Assembly: GCA_002162875.1 (NCBI GenBank)
Contig: MABA01000008.1
Coordinates: 248,001 to 312,000 of the forward strand
From: Rhodobacterales bacterium 52_120_T64
GTDB lineage: Bacteria; Pseudomonadota; Alphaproteobacteria; Rhodobacterales; Rhodobacteraceae
Length of the DNA: 64,000 nt
Direction: 5' to 3'
Shown here: one piece after another, positions 35,713 to 43,802 of the stretch
Numbering within the stretch: the first letter of the stretch is position 1
Layout: each line of letters opens with the position of its first letter
Notes under the pieces: generated by a model
Databases searched by the model: none
What the model saw: only the letters and a program-made list of their open reading frames with translations
What the model was told of the DNA's origin: nothing
Translations under genes and position numbers: made by a program

Positions 35713-37086
35713 TCAAGCCGAAATACGCATCGCTCCAGCCATCTGGTGTGTTAGTTCATTGATGCTGTCGATAATAAAATGCGCTGTCTTGTCGCTCATC
35801 AGATAGCTGAAGTTAAGTCGTACCCAGCCGGGTTTCACGGCCTCGTTACCACCAAGAATTTCGCCTCTCAGGCGATCCGATGTTTCTCGATCAATCCCCA
35901 GCAATCGATGCCCGTAAGGGCCCGCACAAGCGCAGCCACCGCGGGCTTGTACACCATATCGTTCGCTTAACTCTCTGGTGAAAACCTGCGGGTCGATCTG
36001 CTTGCCTTCAGCATCCTTCACAAGGAACGAGAAGATTGGCAATCGGTTCGGCATGTCCACCCCCAGCAAAGTCATATACGGATTGTTGGCCCATCCGCTA
36101 ATCGCCATCGCGTTCAATTCGTGCTCACGGGTAGTTATGGTTTCTTGTCCGATGGAATCTTTGACCATAAATGCCAATGCCGCGCGGATATCGCCGATGA
36201 CATTAGGCGTCCCGGCTTCCTCACGCGCGGCGATGTCGTCGGTGTAGTCGTGTTCCCACGGGGACACAAAGTCAACTGTACCGCCACCGGGCCAACTGGG
36301 TGTATTCAGGTGCACAGCGCTATCGCGAACGATAAGAACACCCGATGCGGCGGTCCCGCCCGGGAACTTATGGGCTGAAAGCACAACGGCATCTTTTTCG
36401 GCATCTGTGCCCGTTGCCATATCAATCGACAGATACGGCGCGCCACCCGCATAATCCCAGATCGCAAGCGCCCCGTGCGCCTTAAGAATACGCGTCACTG
36501 GGTCAGCGTCCGTAATTACACCCGTCACGTTCGATGCTGCCGAAAATGTCCCAACCTTCAAATCAGCATCAGCATGTTCCAACAGTGCGGCTTCCAGAAA
36601 CCCCAAATCCGGCCCGCCACCATCAGCTTCGGGAATTTCAATCACCGTTGCCTTGCTTTCGCGCCAAGGCAGGATGTTGGAATGGTGCTCGTACGGTCCT
36701 ACAAACACCACTGGATTATTAGCCTGTTCGATACCCGTCAAAGCCACCAAACGGTTCAGCCCCGCAGTTGCGCCCGGGCCGGCAAAGATAACCGAGCATT
36801 CATCCGCCTTGGTCAGCCGAGCAATTTCCGCTCGCGCATCTTCGCGAAGGCTGGTGCTGTATGCCCCCGTAAACGAGGTGTCCGTGTGAGTGTTTGCATA
36901 GAACGGCAACACATGGCGGGTAATATAATCTTCTACCTGAACTAATGCACGACCCGAGGCCACATAATCGGCGTAAACCAGCGGTTTACCGTTAGGAAGC
37001 ATCATCCCTTCACCAATAAGTCCACCGCGCAGGAATTCGGTAGGATTGGACACGTTCAACGAGTCGCGAAAAGCTTGTAGGGACAT
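35713..37086 (-). CDS. PLP-dependent class V aminotransferase (cysteine desulfurase-like)
   Basis: 457 aa. Pyridoxal phosphate site SAHKFPGGTAASGVL contains the Schiff-base Lys; IWDYAGGAPYLSID supplies the Asp; FAGPGATAGLNRL and YEHHSNILPWRE are standard fold I landmarks. The loop RGGCACAGPYGHRLLGI resembles the catalytic-Cys loop of NifS/SufS-type desulfurases. There are no Fe-S assembly genes nearby, so a housekeeping IscS/SufS role is unlikely. Divergent from an Lrp-type regulator, which probably controls it. Confidence 0.88.
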   Translation of the reverse strand: MSLQAFRDSLNVSNPTEFLRGGLIGEGMMLPNGKPLVYADYVASGRALVQVEDYITRHVLPFYANTHTDTSFTGAYSTSLREDARAEIARLTKADECSVIFAGPGATAGLNRLVALTGIEQANNPVVFVGPYEHHSNILPWRESKATVIEIPEADGGGPDLGFLEAALLEHADADLKVGTFSAASNVTGVITDADPVTRILKAHGALAIWDYAGGAPYLSIDMATGTDAEKDAVVLSAHKFPGGTAASGVLIVRDSAVHLNTPSWPGGGTVDFVSPWEHDYTDDIAAREEAGTPNVIGDIRAALAFMVKDSIGQETITTREHELNAMAISGWANNPYMTLLGVDMPNRLPIFSFLVKDAEGKQIDPQVFTRELSERYGVQARGGCACAGPYGHRLLGIDRETSDRLRGEILGGNEAVKPGWVRLNFSYLMSDKTAHFIIDSINELTHQMAGAMRISA

Positions 37087-37180
37087 AGGTAGCTCCTTTG
37101 TCAGGAAATTACGCTGTGTTCAGTCAAATTACATTACCGATACTATTGCGAATATGTCTATTATTGTGTCATATGATCGA

Positions 37181-37645
37181 ATGAAAGACAATAAACCAGA
37201 TCAAATTGACAAGAAGATGCTCGCAGCATTGCAAATCGACTCCTCCATTTCTCAACGGGAACTGGCGGATAAAGTAGGCCTTTCCCAGAATGCGTGTTGG
37301 CGGCGATTGCAGGCGTTGAACAACGAGGGGGTCATCACCGGTTCCACAATCCAGCTCGACCGTCGGCAATTGGGATTGGGGCTGGTAGTTTTCGTGATGC
37401 TTCGAACGCGGCACCATTCTGCCGGATGGTTGAAAAGCTTTCGCAACCATGTATCCACCATCCCCGAAGTCGTAGACTTCTTTCGTATCGGCGGTGATTA
37501 CGACTACATGTTGAAAGTCGTGACCGAGGATATGGCAAGCTATGACCGTGTCTATCAACGGCTGATATCGAAGGTGGAGCTGGACTCGGTAACGTCATAT
37601 TTCGCCATGGAGGCGATCGAGGAGCAGCGGCCACTGCCGTTATAG
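37181..37645 (+). CDS. Lrp/AsnC-family transcriptional regulator
   Basis: 154 aa. N-terminal helix-turn-helix QIDKKMLAALQIDSSISQRE followed by LSQNACWRRLQALNNEGVI, and a C-terminal RAM ligand-binding domain (VVDFFRIGGDYDYMLKVVTED). Divergent from the class V aminotransferase; Lrp proteins commonly regulate a divergent amino-acid gene in response to its substrate. In-frame starts exist at 37154 and 37181; neither has a clear ribosome site, and I use 37181 because family proteins begin just before QIDKK. Confidence 0.88.
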   Translation: MKDNKPDQIDKKMLAALQIDSSISQRELADKVGLSQNACWRRLQALNNEGVITGSTIQLDRRQLGLGLVVFVMLRTRHHSAGWLKSFRNHVSTIPEVVDFFRIGGDYDYMLKVVTEDMASYDRVYQRLISKVELDSVTSYFAMEAIEEQRPLPL

Positions 37646-37725
37646 CCGGACCGTGCGATTTCATAGCCAACAGCTTCGTGCAAAATTCGCGTTAGGAAGT
37701 CAATCTGGTGAACCCAGATAAGACA

Positions 37726-38241
37726 TTATTTCTTTTCAAGGAAATGATAAGCCTCGACAATAGTCGTGGTTAGCCCCTCGAAAAAGCCCGATTCACTGAC
37801 ATCAACTAGGCCAGCGGATGGGGGTGTTTCATCGGCGGTAATCCCTTCGGTTGACTTAACAGTAAAAAGAGAGCTTGGGGCATTTAGCAACTCCCGATAA
37901 CTCGCGCCTTTACCGTGCTTCAGCACGTTAACCGCAAGATAGTATTGGTGGAGCCTATCAGCGAGGTCAGTTTGACCAGCCTCCAGAAGTAATGATTTTA
38001 ATTTGCGTGAAAACGGACCCCGTCTAAAGTGGTGTTGCATCCGTGCCTCAAAAGTCGAAAAGATATCGACCGTAGCCAACTCAAGCGCAACAGTCGCATC
38101 ACGTAGTTCTGCGACTTGAGCGTCGGATCCGTTTTGGCCGCCCATAAGTTTCGAAACTTCTGAAATGCGGTCTTCAAACGTTTTTGCGTTTTCCCGCGCC
38201 GCCGCTACCAGTTCAAGTAAGTCCTGTGAAGCATCCATCAT
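37726..38241 (-). CDS. Helical protein of unknown function, possibly HEPN-like
   Basis: 171 aa, almost entirely helical in character (ELVAAARENAKTFEDRISEV, VALELATVDIFSTFEARM). The middle part ends LADRLHQYYLAVNVLKHGKG; a polar pair such as N..KH at the end of a helical bundle resembles HEPN-type folds, but I cannot see a clear catalytic R-x4-6-H motif. It stands alone with no adjacent nucleotidyltransferase or toxin-antitoxin partner. Start ATG 38241 or ATG 38238, with AAGGAGAATG upstream. Confidence 0.65.
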   Translation of the reverse strand: MMDASQDLLELVAAARENAKTFEDRISEVSKLMGGQNGSDAQVAELRDATVALELATVDIFSTFEARMQHHFRRGPFSRKLKSLLLEAGQTDLADRLHQYYLAVNVLKHGKGASYRELLNAPSSLFTVKSTEGITADETPPSAGLVDVSESGFFEGLTTTIVEAYHFLEKK

Positions 38242-38434
38242 TCATTCTCCTTAATACGTCACTTTCCTTAAGCTTATCCGATTAGGAATGATAGTGACGG
38301 GACGGGTTATTTCAGTTCCGATATTTCGGAATTTGAGGTCAGATCGTGTTAGAGGCGTTGGAATGGTTTAACGGTTATTCTTGCCAGCCTGTTGCCGTGC
38401 AAACATTACCAAACAGATTACAATCCTTGGCCGA

Positions 38435-38466
38435 ACGAAAAAGGGCCATACCAGCGGTACAGCCCT
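38435..38466 (-). terminator. Intrinsic terminator of rpsD
   Basis: Minus strand, 27 bases after the rpsD stop: AGGGCTGTACC, GCT loop, GGTATGGCCCT, then TTTTTCG. The arms pair along 11 bp with two G-U pairs, and the T-run follows at once. Confidence 0.88.
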
Positions 38467-38492
38467 CTCCAATCTTTCGACTACGAAAAACC

Positions 38493-39113
38493 TTAGTTTT
38501 TCGCGTAGAATTCCACCACCAGGTTTGGTTCCATCATTACCGGGTAAGGTACGTCGGAAAGACCAGGTGTGCGAACGAATTCACATGTCAGTTTGTTTGT
38601 GTCGATGCTTAGGTAGTCGGGCGTATCACGCTCGGCAGAAGCTTGTGCTTCCATTACCAAGTTCATCTGACGGGATTTTTCACGAACAGCGATCACGTCG
38701 CCTTCGGAAACGCGGTAAGAAGCGATATTCACTTTCTTGCCGTTAACAGTCACGTGGCCGTGGTTTACGAACTGACGTGCTGCGAAAACTGTTGGTACGA
38801 ATTTCGCACGGTAAACAACAGCGTCCAGACGACGTTCCAGAAGACCAATAAGGTTCGCACCTGTATCGCCTTTTACACGGTCGGCTTCGCCGAAGATGCG
38901 ACGGAACTGTTTCTCGGTCAAATCGCCGTAGTAGCCTTTAAGCTTCTGCTTGGCGCGCAACTGTGTACCGAAGTCGGACAGTTTTTGCTTACGACCTTGG
39001 CCGTGCTGGCCTGGGCCATATTCACGACGATTTACCGGGGACTTTGGGCGACCCCAAATGTTTTCGCCCATACGACGATCTAGTTTATACTTGGCAGCTG
39101 TACGTTTAGTCAC
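38493..39113 (-). CDS. rpsD: 30S ribosomal protein S4
   Basis: Primary 16S rRNA-binding protein, 206 aa, full length. N-terminal [20 protein letters not shown], then the S4 RNA-binding domain [20 protein letters not shown] followed by [17 protein letters not shown]. Monocistronic, as often in alphaproteobacteria (not in the alpha operon), with its own promoter (39241-39268), a roughly 125-base structured leader and an intrinsic terminator. Confidence 0.98.
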   Translation of the reverse strand: MTKRTAAKYKLDRRMGENIWGRPKSPVNRREYGPGQHGQGRKQKLSDFGTQLRAKQKLKGYYGDLTEKQFRRIFGEADRVKGDTGANLIGLLERRLDAVVYRAKFVPTVFAARQFVNHGHVTVNGKKVNIASYRVSEGDVIAVREKSRQMNLVMEAQASAERDTPDYLSIDTNKLTCEFVRTPGLSDVPYPVMMEPNLVVEFYAKN

Positions 39114-39235
39114 GGCTGGATCCTTTCAGTTATGAAAGGTGCTTTCCTTACCAACCCCAGTATCGGGGAAGGTGACAGGCGTCCCCTTGCGAGGGCCACA
39201 AACACCAATTGACCTGCACCTCACGGTACCGGATG
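39114..39235 (-). promoter_or_regulatory. Structured 5' leader of rpsD, candidate S4 autoregulatory element
   Basis: The transcript between the promoter and the start can form successive hairpins: CCCT/AGGG around CGCA; CCCC/GGGG inside CCTT/AAGG; and CTTTCA-TAAC-TGAAAG, whose 3' arm runs into the AAAGGA ribosome site. S4 is known to repress its own synthesis through leader structures in Escherichia coli and Bacillus, so an autogenous element is plausible. The 317 bases between rpsD and the peroxiredoxin gene otherwise contain only the promoter and a weak stem-loop. Confidence 0.4.
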
Positions 39236-39240
39236 GCGGC

Positions 39241-39268
39241 GTTATATGGATTTGGATGAGGGAGTCAA
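39241..39268 (-). promoter_or_regulatory. Sigma70-type promoter of rpsD
   Basis: Minus strand TTGACT (39268-39263), 16-base spacer, TATAAC (39246-39241). Near-consensus elements, about 130 bases before the rpsD ATG, as expected for a strongly expressed ribosomal gene. Confidence 0.7.
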
Positions 39269-39379
39269 TGGAATAAGGCGAATATCAATGCCAGCGCACG
39301 GAAACTTCGCCGCACCCAAAGCATGTGATTATATTGCTAGGTAATATCACTCACTATAGAGCTAACCGCAGAACCTAAT

Positions 39380-39405
39380 ACGGCCCCAACAAATGTCGGA
39401 GCCGT
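39380..39405 (-). terminator. Possible terminator stem-loop after peroxiredoxin gene
   Basis: ACGGCTCC and GGGGCCGT pair (8 bp, one G-U) around a 10-base loop, 25 bases after the peroxiredoxin stop on the minus strand. No T-run follows, so termination is uncertain. Confidence 0.35.
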
Positions 39406-39429
39406 CGAATCTAAATAACTGGATCGCTA

Positions 39430-39978
39430 TTAAGCCGCGACTTCAACTTTGTTTGCTTTCAGCCAAGCCATAACTGTTTCAGGAGAGGATTCGCCGTATG
39501 GATCGTGGTCGCAATCGTCCACGCGGCCAGGCTCTTCAAACCATGCCTCTACAATACCGTTGTTGATCACGGCAGCATAACGCCAAGAGCGCCAGCCAAA
39601 GCCTTCAGGGTCTTTGCGCACCAACATACCCATGCGGCGCGTGAAAATGCCGGAACCGTCAGGAATAACTTTTACGTTTCCGAGGTTCTGCGATTGCGCC
39701 CATTTGTTCATCACATAGCTGTCGTTTACGGACATGCAATAGATTTCATCAATGCCTTCTGCCGCGAAATCCGCCGCGCCATTTTCAAAGCCAGGCAGCT
39801 GGAAGGTAGAACATGTCGGTGTGAACGCGCCTGGTAGCGAGAACAGAACAACGCGTTTACCGCTAAAGTATTCGTCAGTCGTTACATCCTGCCAACGGAA
39901 CGGATTGTCACCGCCGATCGATTCGTCGCGCACGCGAGTTTTGAATGTCACTTTCGGTAAAGGTAGTCCGGGTTTCAT
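39430..39978 (-). CDS. Peroxiredoxin (Prx5-type, AhpC/TSA fold)
   Basis: 182 aa thiol peroxidase. Peroxidatic Cys56 in FSLPGAFTPTCSTFQLPGFE, the P-x3-T-x2-C pattern of Prx5 enzymes, and a second Cys81 in IYCMSVND. Reduces hydrogen and organic peroxides with glutathione or thioredoxin. No C-terminal glutaredoxin domain. AAGGA lies six bases before the ATG. Monocistronic between rpsD and rlmJ. Confidence 0.93.
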   Translation of the reverse strand: MKPGLPLPKVTFKTRVRDESIGGDNPFRWQDVTTDEYFSGKRVVLFSLPGAFTPTCSTFQLPGFENGAADFAAEGIDEIYCMSVNDSYVMNKWAQSQNLGNVKVIPDGSGIFTRRMGMLVRKDPEGFGWRSWRYAAVINNGIVEAWFEEPGRVDDCDHDPYGESSPETVMAWLKANKVEVAA

Positions 39979-40181
39979 TTGGTAGTCCTTAGGCTTCGAT
40001 TGGAATTTAGAAACGTTCTAAGTGTGATTTTCGCAGGTTACAATAGGCGAAAAGTCACGTGCAGAAATCCCCCAAACCTAAAGTCGAAACAGGGCAGCAC
40101 CGGCAGCAACCGCATTCGATTTCTCTCAACTCCATATATTTCGGAATAGACGCCCGCGTTGCGATCAGATAGCCACGGACT

Positions 40182-40940
40182 ATGTTATCTTACCAACACG
40201 CATATCACGCCGGTGGCCCCGCCGATCTTCACAAGCACATCGCGCTTGCTGAGCTTCTGACGCTATTAACCCGTAAACCGCGTGGCATTACCTTTATGGA
40301 AACGCATGCTGGGCGCGGGCTGTATGATCTAGCTTCGATTGAAGCGATCAAAACAGGCGAAGCGAAAGAGGGTATCACCAAGATCGACCTACCGGATTGC
40401 CCATTCGCCGATGCGCTGAAATCCACTCGGCTGATGCACGGCGAAACGGCTTATCCCGGCTCTCCTGCTATCGCGGCGGCTTTGATGCGTGAAAGTGACA
40501 AGATCCACTTGATGGAATTGCATCCGGCTGAATTCAAAGCCCTGCAAGCCAACCTAGAAGGCGAGGCATCTATGCACCGCCGTGATGGGTTCGAAGGAAT
40601 TTTGGCTATCGCGCCGACCAAACCGCGCAAAAGCCTGATATTGGTTGATCCGTCCTACGAAATTAAAACCGAATACTTGCAAGTTGCAGACTTCACCAAC
40701 AAGGTTGTCGCCAAATGGCCCGAAGCGACCGTGATGATCTGGTATCCGATCCTCAAAGCAGCACGACACAAAGAGATGTTAGCAGCTTTCAAAGCGCCCC
40801 ATCTGATAGACGAGGTCTCGTTCGATCTGAAAGACAACAAGGGCATGACCGGTTCAGGCCTCGCCCTTGTGAATGCTCCATATGGTTCGGAGGCGATATT
40901 TGATAGAACCCGCGAGATTGCCGTGCAAGTCCTGCGATAG
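40182..40940 (+). CDS. rlmJ: 23S rRNA (adenine(2030)-N6)-methyltransferase RlmJ
   Basis: 252 aa. N-terminus LSYQHAYHAGGPADLHKH is the family hallmark; THAGRGLYDL is the SAM-binding region and ILVDPSYE the catalytic DPPY-type motif of N6-adenine methyltransferases. Methylates A2030 of 23S rRNA. Monocistronic; converges with the DUF2147 pseudogene, leaving only three bases between their stops. Confidence 0.94.
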   Translation: MLSYQHAYHAGGPADLHKHIALAELLTLLTRKPRGITFMETHAGRGLYDLASIEAIKTGEAKEGITKIDLPDCPFADALKSTRLMHGETAYPGSPAIAAALMRESDKIHLMELHPAEFKALQANLEGEASMHRRDGFEGILAIAPTKPRKSLILVDPSYEIKTEYLQVADFTNKVVAKWPEATVMIWYPILKAARHKEMLAAFKAPHLIDEVSFDLKDNKGMTGSGLALVNAPYGSEAIFDRTREIAVQVLR

Positions 40941-40943
40941 GGT

Positions 40944-41206
40944 TTAAGGTGCAACAATCCAGTTCTGGGTGCGGCAAATAAAGGCGACACAGCCTTTAAT
41001 CTGCAACGCATTCCCGTTCATCGACATTTTTGAATCGTAGGTCTTATCGCGATCCGGAACCCAGATTTTACCGTTACCCCATTTGCCATTCCCACGTGTA
41101 GGAAACCACCCGTATCCTCTGGTTTGGCCCGGAAAACACCGGTCAACGCACCCGCATTTGCAAAGCGTGGAAAAACCAAAGTCAGCGCCAATAATACTCT
41201 TTTCAT
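40944..41206 (-). pseudogene. Frameshifted, internally deleted DUF2147 gene
   Basis: From ATG 41206 the frame reads MKRVLLALTLVFPRFANAGA (signal peptide) then LTGVFRAKPEDTGGFLHV, typical of a DUF2147 N-terminus. That frame then loses similarity near 41085, whereas another frame on the same strand gives GKWGNGKIWVPDRDK, TYDSKMSM and CVAFICRTQNWIVAP with TAA at 40944-40946, the typical DUF2147 C-terminus. The middle section, including the usual CG..C region, is missing. So this is a periplasmic DUF2147 gene broken by deletion plus frameshift. Confidence 0.8.
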
Positions 41207-41326
41207 CGATCTCTGCTGTCTTGTGCCGACATCAGATGCGATTAAACGCCTCTGGGTCAACATTGACTTTAAATCAGGTCGCAATCGGGGTATTAGGCCC
41301 CCAACCGCTGATTTGGAGACGTTACC

Positions 41327-42049
41327 ATGATCCTTTACCCCGCAATCGACCTGAAAGACGGTAACTGTGTGCGCCTATATAAGGGCGAGATGGACCAAGC
41401 GACCGTGTTCAGCGATAATCCCGCCGCCCAAGCGTTGGAGTTCCAGAAGGCGGGCTGCGAGTGGCTGCATTTGGTTGACCTGAACGGCGCTTTCGCAGGC
41501 GAACCGGTAAACGCCGAACCTGTCGAAGCAATCCTGAAAGCCTGCAACATCCCCGCCCAACTTGGCGGCGGCATCCGCGATATCGCGACGATTGAACGCT
41601 GGCTCTCCAAAGGTCTGGCACGCGTGATCCTAGGGACTATCGCCGTACGTAACCCTGACCTCGTACGCGAGGCCGCCCGCCTGTTCCCCAATCAAGTCGC
41701 CGTAGGCATCGACGCCCGCGACGGCATGGTGGCCGTTGAAGGCTGGGCCGAAACAACAGACGTAACTGCCCTCGATCTGGCGAAGAAATTCGAAGACGCA
41801 GGCGTAGCGGCAATCATCTACACCGACATCGACCGCGACGGTGCAATGCAAGGGCCGAACGTTGCGGCGACTGCTGCGTTGGCAAACGCGGTAAGCATTC
41901 CGGTAATTGCCTCGGGCGGCGTTTCTTCTATGGATGATTTGAAAGCATTGAAGGATTGCGGCGCGCCACTCAACGGTGCAATCTCTGGCCGCGCGTTATA
42001 TGACGGCGCAATTGATGTGGCCGAGGCGGCTGCTTACCTAAAGGGATAA
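41327..42049 (+). CDS. hisA: Phosphoribosylformimino-5-aminoimidazole carboxamide ribotide isomerase HisA
   Basis: 240 aa TIM barrel of histidine biosynthesis. [16 protein letters not shown] includes the catalytic Asp8; [16 protein letters not shown] and [15 protein letters not shown] (second Asp region) and VIASGGVSS follow the HisA plan. GGAGA lies seven bases before the ATG. First of hisA-hisF-hisE; hisB and hisH are not in the window upstream, and the DUF2147 remnant is divergent just before it. Confidence 0.97.
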   Translation: MILYPAIDLKDGNCVRLYKGEMDQATVFSDNPAAQALEFQKAGCEWLHLVDLNGAFAGEPVNAEPVEAILKACNIPAQLGGGIRDIATIERWLSKGLARVILGTIAVRNPDLVREAARLFPNQVAVGIDARDGMVAVEGWAETTDVTALDLAKKFEDAGVAAIIYTDIDRDGAMQGPNVAATAALANAVSIPVIASGGVSSMDDLKALKDCGAPLNGAISGRALYDGAIDVAEAAAYLKG

Positions 42050-42052
42050 CCA

Positions 42053-42811
42053 ATGCTTAAAACCCGCATAATCCCGTGTCTAGACGTTAAAGACGGGCGT
42101 GTCGTCAAAGGCGTCAACTTCGTTGATTTGATCGACGCAGGCGACCCCGTGGAATCCGCCAAAGCTTACGATGCAGCGGGGGCAGATGAACTCTGCTTCC
42201 TAGACATCGCAGCGACGGTCGAAAACCGTGGCACGATGTATGATTTGGTGTCCCGAACAGCCGAACAATGCTTCATGCCTCTCACTATCGGTGGCGGTGT
42301 GCGCACCCCCGAAGATGTTCGCAAACTGCTGCTCGCAGGGGCCGACAAAGTTTCCTTCAACTCCGCCGCCGTGGCCAATCCGGATGTGATCGCCGACGCC
42401 GCCAACAAGTTCGGTAATCAGTGTATCGTCGTGGCCATTGACGCAAAAACCGTATCCCCCGGCAAATGGGAGATTTTCACACACGGCGGCCGACAGGCCA
42501 CTGGTATCGACGCAATCGAGTTCGCCAAACTGGTCGTCTCCAAAGGCGCGGGTGAAATCCTGCTAACCTCCATGGATCGTGACGGAACCCGCGAAGGCTT
42601 TAACCTGCCCCTTACCCGTGCCATTGCAGATGCGGTGCAAGTACCGGTTATCGCGTCGGGCGGTGTGGGGAATTTGCAACACTTGGTCGACGGAGTCGTC
42701 GAAGGACACGCATCAGCCGTGCTCGCGGCTTCCATTTTTCACTTCGGCGACTATACCATTCGCGAAGCAAAAGAATTCATGCAAACGGCCGGTGTGCCGG
42801 TGAGGTTATAA
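42053..42811 (+). CDS. hisF: Imidazole glycerol phosphate synthase cyclase subunit HisF
   Basis: 252 aa. [18 protein letters not shown] has catalytic Asp11; the second Asp is in [38 protein letters not shown] and [16 protein letters not shown] complete the barrel. Works with HisH (not in the window). Begins 3 bases after hisA and overlaps hisE by one base (TAATG). Confidence 0.98.
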   Translation: MLKTRIIPCLDVKDGRVVKGVNFVDLIDAGDPVESAKAYDAAGADELCFLDIAATVENRGTMYDLVSRTAEQCFMPLTIGGGVRTPEDVRKLLLAGADKVSFNSAAVANPDVIADAANKFGNQCIVVAIDAKTVSPGKWEIFTHGGRQATGIDAIEFAKLVVSKGAGEILLTSMDRDGTREGFNLPLTRAIADAVQVPVIASGGVGNLQHLVDGVVEGHASAVLAASIFHFGDYTIREAKEFMQTAGVPVRL

Positions 42812-43128
42812 TGGCGAATGTATTAACGCGATTAGCGCGAAAGATTGAGACACGCAAAGGTGGCGACGAAAAGAACTCGTATGCCGCCAAATTGTTCGCC
42901 CGTGGCCCGTATAAATGTGCCGAGAAGTTCGGTGAAGAAGCGATCGAGGCAATTATCGCCGCCGCCAAGAATGACCCCAAAAACCTGACAGAAGAAGCCG
43001 CTGATGTGCTGTTTCACATGTTGGTCATGCTGTCATCGCGCGGCGTGAAATGGGAAGATGTTTTGGCTGAACTGGAGCGCCGCGAAGGCACCTCGGGGAT
43101 CGTCGAAAAACAATCCCGCAGCAAATAA
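42811..43128 (+). CDS. hisE: Phosphoribosyl-ATP pyrophosphatase HisE
   Basis: 105 aa MazG-like enzyme hydrolysing PR-ATP. Family segments KNSYAAKLFARGPYKCAEKF and GEEAIEAIIAA with EEAADVLFHMLVML show the Glu/Asp metal-binding helices. Not fused to HisI. Translationally coupled to hisF and last gene of the small his operon. Confidence 0.96.
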   Translation: MANVLTRLARKIETRKGGDEKNSYAAKLFARGPYKCAEKFGEEAIEAIIAAAKNDPKNLTEEAADVLFHMLVMLSSRGVKWEDVLAELERREGTSGIVEKQSRSK

Positions 43129-43143
43129 ACTTTCGGGTCGGCG

Positions 43144-43698
43144 TTAAGGCTGCCCCGTCCCAACAATATGTGCCAGCAATTCCGCGACGTTCTTAACCTT
43201 GAACTTCGCCAGCAATGTCGCACGATAATCCTCGACCGTTCTTGGCGAAATCGACAGACTTCGCGCGATCTCTTTGCTGGTTTGGCCTTTGCGCAACAAC
43301 ATCACGACCTGCCGCTCGCGGGGTGTCAGGCTGATAGACTGGTGCATTTCAGATATATCGGCGAACGTTAATATCGCCTGACCCAGCGGATTATCCTGCG
43401 TCATGGTATGCGCTCTGAACCGACACCAAAACATCGAGCCGTCACGGTGCAGCATCAAGCGTTCATCTGTGTAACTTCCGGTTTCGCGCAAAGGCTCTAG
43501 ACCAATGTCACGAATTTCATCAAATTCGCGGCGGGTTTGGTAAAGCATGCGGAAAGACTGGTTTATCAACTCCTCGCGCGAATAGCCGAACAAATCCTCG
43601 AACGTCTTGTTGCAGGCTTTGATGACACGGTTTTCAGTCAAAACAATGCCGATTGGGGCCTGTTCGAATGCGATTTTTTTAAAGCTGTCCATGTTCAT
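43144..43698 (-). CDS. PAS-LuxR transcriptional regulator
   Basis: About 184 aa. An N-terminal PAS domain (FEQAPIGIVLTENRVIKACN, TFEDLFGYSREELINQS, and the PAC-like MFWCRFRAHTMTQD) is followed by a LuxR/GerE helix-turn-helix (LTPRERQVVMLLRKGQTSKE and IARSLSISPRTVEDYRATLL). No receiver domain, so the signal is read by PAS directly. Candidate starts are ATG 43698 and ATG 43692. Divergent from the M20-ABC-ALDH-SDR-P1 unit, and so probably its regulator. Confidence 0.85.
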   Translation of the reverse strand: MNMDSFKKIAFEQAPIGIVLTENRVIKACNKTFEDLFGYSREELINQSFRMLYQTRREFDEIRDIGLEPLRETGSYTDERLMLHRDGSMFWCRFRAHTMTQDNPLGQAILTFADISEMHQSISLTPRERQVVMLLRKGQTSKEIARSLSISPRTVEDYRATLLAKFKVKNVAELLAHIVGTGQP

Positions 43699-43757
43699 CC
43701 GTATTTCTACTGTATTGCCGAAATGTCGCATCGGCTTGCATACTGCACGCTCACTAA

Positions 43758-43782
43758 ACCAGTTTAACGGGTTGGTAACCAG
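43758..43782. promoter_or_regulatory. Inverted/direct half-sites in the PAS-LuxR / M20 intergenic region
   Basis: ACCAG (43758-43762), TTGGT (43772-43776) and ACCAG (43778-43782) lie within 25 bases; the last two form TGGT-A-ACCA. Only about 100 bases separate the divergent starts, so this could be the binding site of the PAS-LuxR regulator. Short and therefore tentative. Confidence 0.25.
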
Positions 43783-43802
43783 CGGTTTCTGAGAGGATTG
43801 CA

